Assembly (NCBI GenBank): GCA_032433595.1
Contig: JASWJB010000114.1
Span: 1 to 64,000, forward strand
Reading direction: 5' to 3'
From: Conoideocrella luteorostrata
Lineage: Eukaryota > Ascomycota > Sordariomycetes > Hypocreales > Clavicipitaceae
DNA: 64,000 nucleotides
Shown here in pieces: positions 60,214 through 64,000 of the stretch. A model generated the notes under the pieces. The model was not told the origin of the DNA, searched no databases, and saw only the letters and a program-made list of their open reading frames with translations. Position 1 is the first letter of the stretch; each line of letters begins with the position of its first letter. A program made the position numbers and the translations under genes.

Positions 60214-61899
60214 CCTGTAAACGGGCCAGTCGTGGTCAAGATCTGGGGAGTCGGAAGATGCTTGACAGCGATAACGGGGTCTCTCCTGATGTATCGGCTT
60301 CACGAAGCGGGCTAATTTTGAGATTAGCTTTTGTATACCATGGCGATCACGGTACTCTTCCATGATATTTTGATGATCGACAGATGAAGCATGGCATTAA
60401 AGAGGCTGAGTATGCGCAAAAGAGAAGGTGTGGAAGCTTTGAAGGACGCCACATACATACCGGCAAGAGTTGTAACTAATTTGCCAGCAGACGGTCAAGG
60501 TTGACACAATGCAGGCTGTATCGGCTGGCAAACGAAGTGGCTACTTTAGAGCTGTATAACAGGCAAGCAAACCGTTCGGGTTGTGCTTGCTGTATGAATC
60601 GCGCGGTGGTGAATAGACGTAGACGCCAGTGAATATGTCCTAAACGATCGAGGGGTTCATAGGGGCACAACAAAAGTTGGAGACGGCAATTCAGTCTTCG
60701 ATTTCGAAGGCGTCGATGCAGGAGCAGCAGCGCGATAATTTGCGATTGCCTACGGAGTAGTCAGTAGCAGATTATTTATATTAGCAACATAAAGGAAGCA
60801 TTGAAGCCGTGTGCGCCTACAGAGACTTTATGGGATGGTGTTTCGCCGAGTTAAGAAAAGGGACCAAGCCCGGGCGAGAAGTATTGTACCTGGCTTGCTT
60901 TGGGTCCTTGGTTGCTGGTCACTTGGCGGGGCGACCAGCGCTATTCCTCTTTCATAGTACTTCACTCTGCCATAGATGGGACGGAAGCTATTGGGCCGTT
61001 ACCAAATAGGAGCCTAGTGCTACAAAAGTCAACACCCTTCCACTGGACATCTCCTGAACAGCACAGCAGCAGCTTGGCATAATGCCTGACCGGAACCAAT
61101 CAGAGCCCAACCTCCACTGTAAACTTGCGTAGTGCCTCAAGACATGCGTGGCACATGGACGTGTAATTAGACAAGACGGTGTAAAGGGGATTCACTCAAT
61201 GCCTTCAGTTTAAAATCACGATTTTTTACGAAGTACTGTTAGAGCCTGTAGTATTTATATGAGTCATTCAAACCAGCGGCAGAAACTGCGCAACATGCAC
61301 CCACTGATTGGGTCTGGTTTTCCGCTCATTAATAAAGACAAAGAAAGATGCCCATATGCAGGGGATCACTGTTTACTCGTTGCCAATAGCCACCATTGCT
61401 CCAGAAACGACGACGCGCTAGACGCGGCCCTAACAAGAAAACAAACTGGAATAGGCCAGGCCGCGCAACCAGTTCGAGACCCCTGTTCGAATGGTACAGT
61501 CCATACATAAATGCATTAACAATGCGCCATATTATCACTCTGTACTAGTACGGTAAATGAGTAATCACTTTTGTCAAAAATTGGAGCTACAATGTTTTGC
61601 TCAGTCTCAATTGCTGTTGTCCGGCGAAGACAGCGGAAGCACAAGTACATATATAGGCGGCGTTTTTGGGAGTACAGAGGAGAGTACCCCCACTACTCGT
61701 GCCACACGCCACCTCCATAAGTACTGGATCACAAGTGACAAACGGAAGCGCGTGATAAGACGAAAAATAAATGTAAAAAGAAATTTAAAGGGCCAATGCC
61801 GACCGCATTTTGTGAAATTAATCATCTCTAAACACCTTGTTTTTCAACGTATGCAGCAGTTGCCGAGAAATAGATTGCGCTAGGTGGGAGAGTCGCGAG

Positions 61900-61909
61900 G
61901 TCACGTGAC
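61900..61909. promoter_or_regulatory. GTCACGTGAC palindrome (E-box)
   Basis: A perfect 10-bp palindrome with the CACGTG core used by bHLH factors (Cbf1-type in yeast), about 140 bp upstream of the G-patch gene's ATG. Its position fits a proximal promoter element; function is inferred. Confidence 0.45.
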
Positions 61910-61988
61910 GATAAGAGTATAACGGGGTGATTGACGTAAGTGCCTAGATGTTTTGCACCACTACCAGAAGTGCATCAAGGTCTTTATC

Positions 61989-62033
61989 ATGGACAAGCCC
62001 ACCACGCCTCGGCAAAGGCTCATGGAGCTTTAG
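61989..62033 (+). other. Upstream ORF (14 codons) in the G-patch gene leader
   Basis: ATG...TAG encoding MDKPTTPRQRLMEL ends 15 nt before the main ATG at 62049, in a different frame. If it lies in the mRNA leader it could lower or regulate translation of the main frame. Confidence 0.45.
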
Positions 62034-62048
62034 GAATCCTTGTTCAAA

Positions 62049-64000
62049 ATGGATGAGAACGGGGGGTTTATGTTCGACCGGTCTCGTCTCACAAAAACAT
62101 CGGCAGCAGAATTCTCCTCGTCTGCATCGGAGGATGAAGACGATTACCAAATACCTGGCGTAGCGGCCGATGACAACGACTTTGGAGACTTCAACCCAAA
62201 AAAGAAACGCCGCATCGGCAAGAATAATAAAGAGAGGGCTGCTCTGGGCATATTTGGCTCGGACAGCGAAGATGATCGACCCGGTTCTCGATGGAAGAAA
62301 AAGACATTGAGGAACAAGGGCATGACCTTTGTTTCTACGACTACGAAAACGAGCGATTCGGATGATGAACTGCAACAGGAAGAGAACCGACCAGTACTGG
62401 GCAACGGAAACAGTGATCAATTGAGCGAGGAGGACGAGGACGAGGAAGATGGCAATTTTTCTGCGGGTGCCGGCCTCGGATTCGGCCGTGGCCTAGGTGC
62501 TGCGCTCGCCGAGTCAAGTCATCATGATGATAATTCATTAGCGGACACCTTGCCTCCGAAAGTGAAATCTAAGTTCAAGGGGACGAATGTCCTTGGAATG
62601 GGTTTTGTACCCTCTTCTGCAAAGGAACCAGTCCTGCGGGAACCGGACGCGCCTCAACCACAACCGCAAAATAAGCCACAACCCAGCACTTTCACAAAAA
62701 CAGGGAAAGTGAATGCCAAAGGTTTCGGTGCCCGAATGATGGCCAAGATGGGATACGTTGAGGGCACAGGTCTTGGTAAGGAACGGCAAGGAAGAAACAT
62801 CATCATTGAAGCAAATCTACGCCCACAGGGTATTGGTTTGGGTGCAGTGAAGGAGAAATCGGAACAGGAACGCCGGGAAGAAAAAAGGCAAGCCGAGCTA
62901 AGAGGTGAAAAAGTGGTTGATTCAGATGAGGAAGAAAAAAAGCGCAAGAAAGCGAAGAAAAAGGCCTTGGGTGTTGCTGGCAGTGGTTCCAGCACTCCAC
63001 GACGACAAAAGACAAAGTATCTGACAGCCGACGAGTTGAAAGCCTCCGCTCCAGGTTTGCACATACCGGAAGCGTTCACACCAATTCTAGACATGACCGG
63101 GCCAGGGAGCAAGATGCTCACCTCGACCAGTGGAATCATGACACCCACGTCTGGTATCGCAGAACCACCGGAGATCGTTGAAGCCAGGAAATTGGTGAAA
63201 CGAGCACAAACTGACCTTCAAGCATTTTCTGAAGAGTGGAGGAACTTGGAGGAAAGGAAAGCTTGGATAGATCTGGAGCTCAAAGAAAGGGAGCGAGAAA
63301 TGCAAGATTTGCGTTCAGATTTCGAGAGGCTTCAAAGCTTTTCCGATATGGTCAACCAGGAACTCACCCCAGAGTCAAGTTTCGACCAAGTTCTCACTTG
63401 CTTAAGGAAAACGTCGGATGTAGGTGCCGCCAACGCGGAAACAGCCGACCTCGCCGTCGCCGCCATTCACCCTTTCCTTAAAAATGCAGATTGGGACCCT
63501 CTAAGAGAGCCATCAAAGTTTGCTATGGAGCTGAAAGGACTTTCTGGCCTGGTTATGAAGTCCGAGAATGATATGCGGACAGTCAATAAATGGGGTTCAA
63601 GTGATGCACAACCGGGAGGAATATACAGAAGGCACCAAAAAACAACAACCCCGTATGAAAGTATGATGTACAAGATATGGCTTCCAAAAGTTGGCGCTGC
63701 TGTACGGGAATGGGATCCGCTGACACCCAATCCCATGCTTGACGTTGTCGAAAACTGGAATGGCCTACTTCCCCCGTTTGTGAGGGCCCAGGTAATGGAC
63801 CACGTCGCGCGAAAGCTAGAGACAGCTGTTTCGGACTGGAACCCGAAAAAGAAACGCCAAAGTCACCATCTGCCGCACACCTGGCTTTTCCCCTGGCTGC
63901 AGCACTTACCGCCCTACCACTTGGACCCCAAAGGCACCGGCCTAGTCGCGGATGTCAAGAGAAAATTCCGACAATTGATTGACGTCTGGGAGTTTGAGCG
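62049..64000 (+). CDS. G-patch splicing factor, NTR1/SPP382/TFIP11-like (3' end outside window)
   Basis: The frame is open from the ATG at 62049 to the window edge, 650 codons without a stop, so the gene is partial at its 3' end. Residues 1-60 are acidic with a TIP-N-like start (MDENGGFMFDRSRLTK; DDYQIPGVAADDNDFGDFNP). Acidic/basic low-complexity and a Gly-rich patch (GAGLGFGRGLGAAL) follow. The G-patch is at about 217-265 (FGARMMAKMGYVEGTGLGKE; then ANLRPQGIGLGA), next a Lys/Glu-rich stretch, then a coiled segment (about 375-435). The start of a GCFC-type domain follows (MMYKIWLPKVGAAVREWDPL; VENWNGLLPPFV; HTWLFPWLQHLPP). In the family this protein recruits and activates the DEAH helicase Prp43 to release the intron lariat and dismantle the spliceosome. 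No intron is seen in this part. The ATG is chosen because the family start follows directly. Confidence 0.93.
   Translation, partial: MDENGGFMFDRSRLTKTSAAEFSSSASEDEDDYQIPGVAADDNDFGDFNPKKKRRIGKNNKERAALGIFGSDSEDDRPGSRWKKKTLRNKGMTFVSTTTKTSDSDDELQQEENRPVLGNGNSDQLSEEDEDEEDGNFSAGAGLGFGRGLGAALAESSHHDDNSLADTLPPKVKSKFKGTNVLGMGFVPSSAKEPVLREPDAPQPQPQNKPQPSTFTKTGKVNAKGFGARMMAKMGYVEGTGLGKERQGRNIIIEANLRPQGIGLGAVKEKSEQERREEKRQAELRGEKVVDSDEEEKKRKKAKKKALGVAGSGSSTPRRQKTKYLTADELKASAPGLHIPEAFTPILDMTGPGSKMLTSTSGIMTPTSGIAEPPEIVEARKLVKRAQTDLQAFSEEWRNLEERKAWIDLELKEREREMQDLRSDFERLQSFSDMVNQELTPESSFDQVLTCLRKTSDVGAANAETADLAVAAIHPFLKNADWDPLREPSKFAMELKGLSGLVMKSENDMRTVNKWGSSDAQPGGIYRRHQKTTTPYESMMYKIWLPKVGAAVREWDPLTPNPMLDVVENWNGLLPPFVRAQVMDHVARKLETAVSDWNPKKKRQSHHLPHTWLFPWLQHLPPYHLDPKGTGLVADVKRKFRQLIDVWEFE

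Larger units (their letters stand above)
60214..62048. promoter_or_regulatory. 1.8-kb divergent intergenic region, TOG gene / G-patch gene
   Basis: This region holds both 5' sides. A TACGGAGTA motif is at 60751-60759. A 10-bp palindrome GTCACGTGAC (CACGTG E-box) is at 61900-61909, about 140 bp before the G-patch ATG, and is directly followed by GATAAG. A short upstream ORF is listed separately. Frames such as 60809-61009, 61259-61510 and 61557-61883 have no recognisable content. Confidence 0.5.

Overview
The window looks like nuclear DNA of a filamentous ascomycete. Its genes are split by short introns (53-167 nt, most 53-93 nt) with GT...AG ends and GCTAAC-like branch sites, and the products are fungal families (GPI-anchored GH17 glucanase, HRI1, DUF2985, fungal XMAP215). 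A Sordariomycete, perhaps Hypocreales, is my best guess, from codon use and the look of the proteins only.

Layout. 0.7-2.0 kb: two-exon polytopic membrane protein (+). 2.0-6.3 kb: no gene seen, with a 76-bp tandem duplication. 6.35-8.27 kb: ferric/metalloreductase in four exons (+). 8.3-11.5 kb: no convincing gene. 11.5-12.8 kb: GPI-anchored GH17 glucanase (-). 12.8-19.7 kb: gene-poor, holding a frameshifted, truncated remnant of a PNP_UDP (fungal NLR N-terminal) domain. 19.7-22.4 kb: five-exon SulP sulfate permease with STAS domain (+). 23.9-26.2 kb: DUF2985-like membrane protein (+). 26.5-28.3 kb: GH47 alpha-mannosidase (-). 29.3-31.4 kb: four-exon kinesin (-). 32.4-34.0 kb: six-exon orphan gene reconstructed here (-). 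34.9-36.0 kb: arylamine N-acetyltransferase (+). 36.0-36.9 kb: HRI1 (-). 37.7-39.9 kb: CNT nucleoside transporter (-). 39.9-45.7 kb: 5.7 kb without a recognisable gene but with several tandem repeats. 45.7-55.3 kb: VPS13 (-), 3208 codons in two exons. 57.5-60.2 kb: TOG/XMAP215-type microtubule protein (-). 62.05 kb to the window end: G-patch splicing factor of the NTR1/TFIP11 type (+), open at the edge.

The genes do not form an obvious pathway cluster. Most are housekeeping: lipid transfer, microtubules, splicing, glycan trimming, and sulfate, iron and nucleoside uptake. They are separated by unusually long non-coding stretches. Those stretches share a short motif, TACGGAGTA / TACTCCGTA, present about 23 times and never found in an exon modelled here. 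That motif family and the orphan six-exon gene are the two things most worth a second look. All exon boundaries are my own reading of splice signals and frame continuity.
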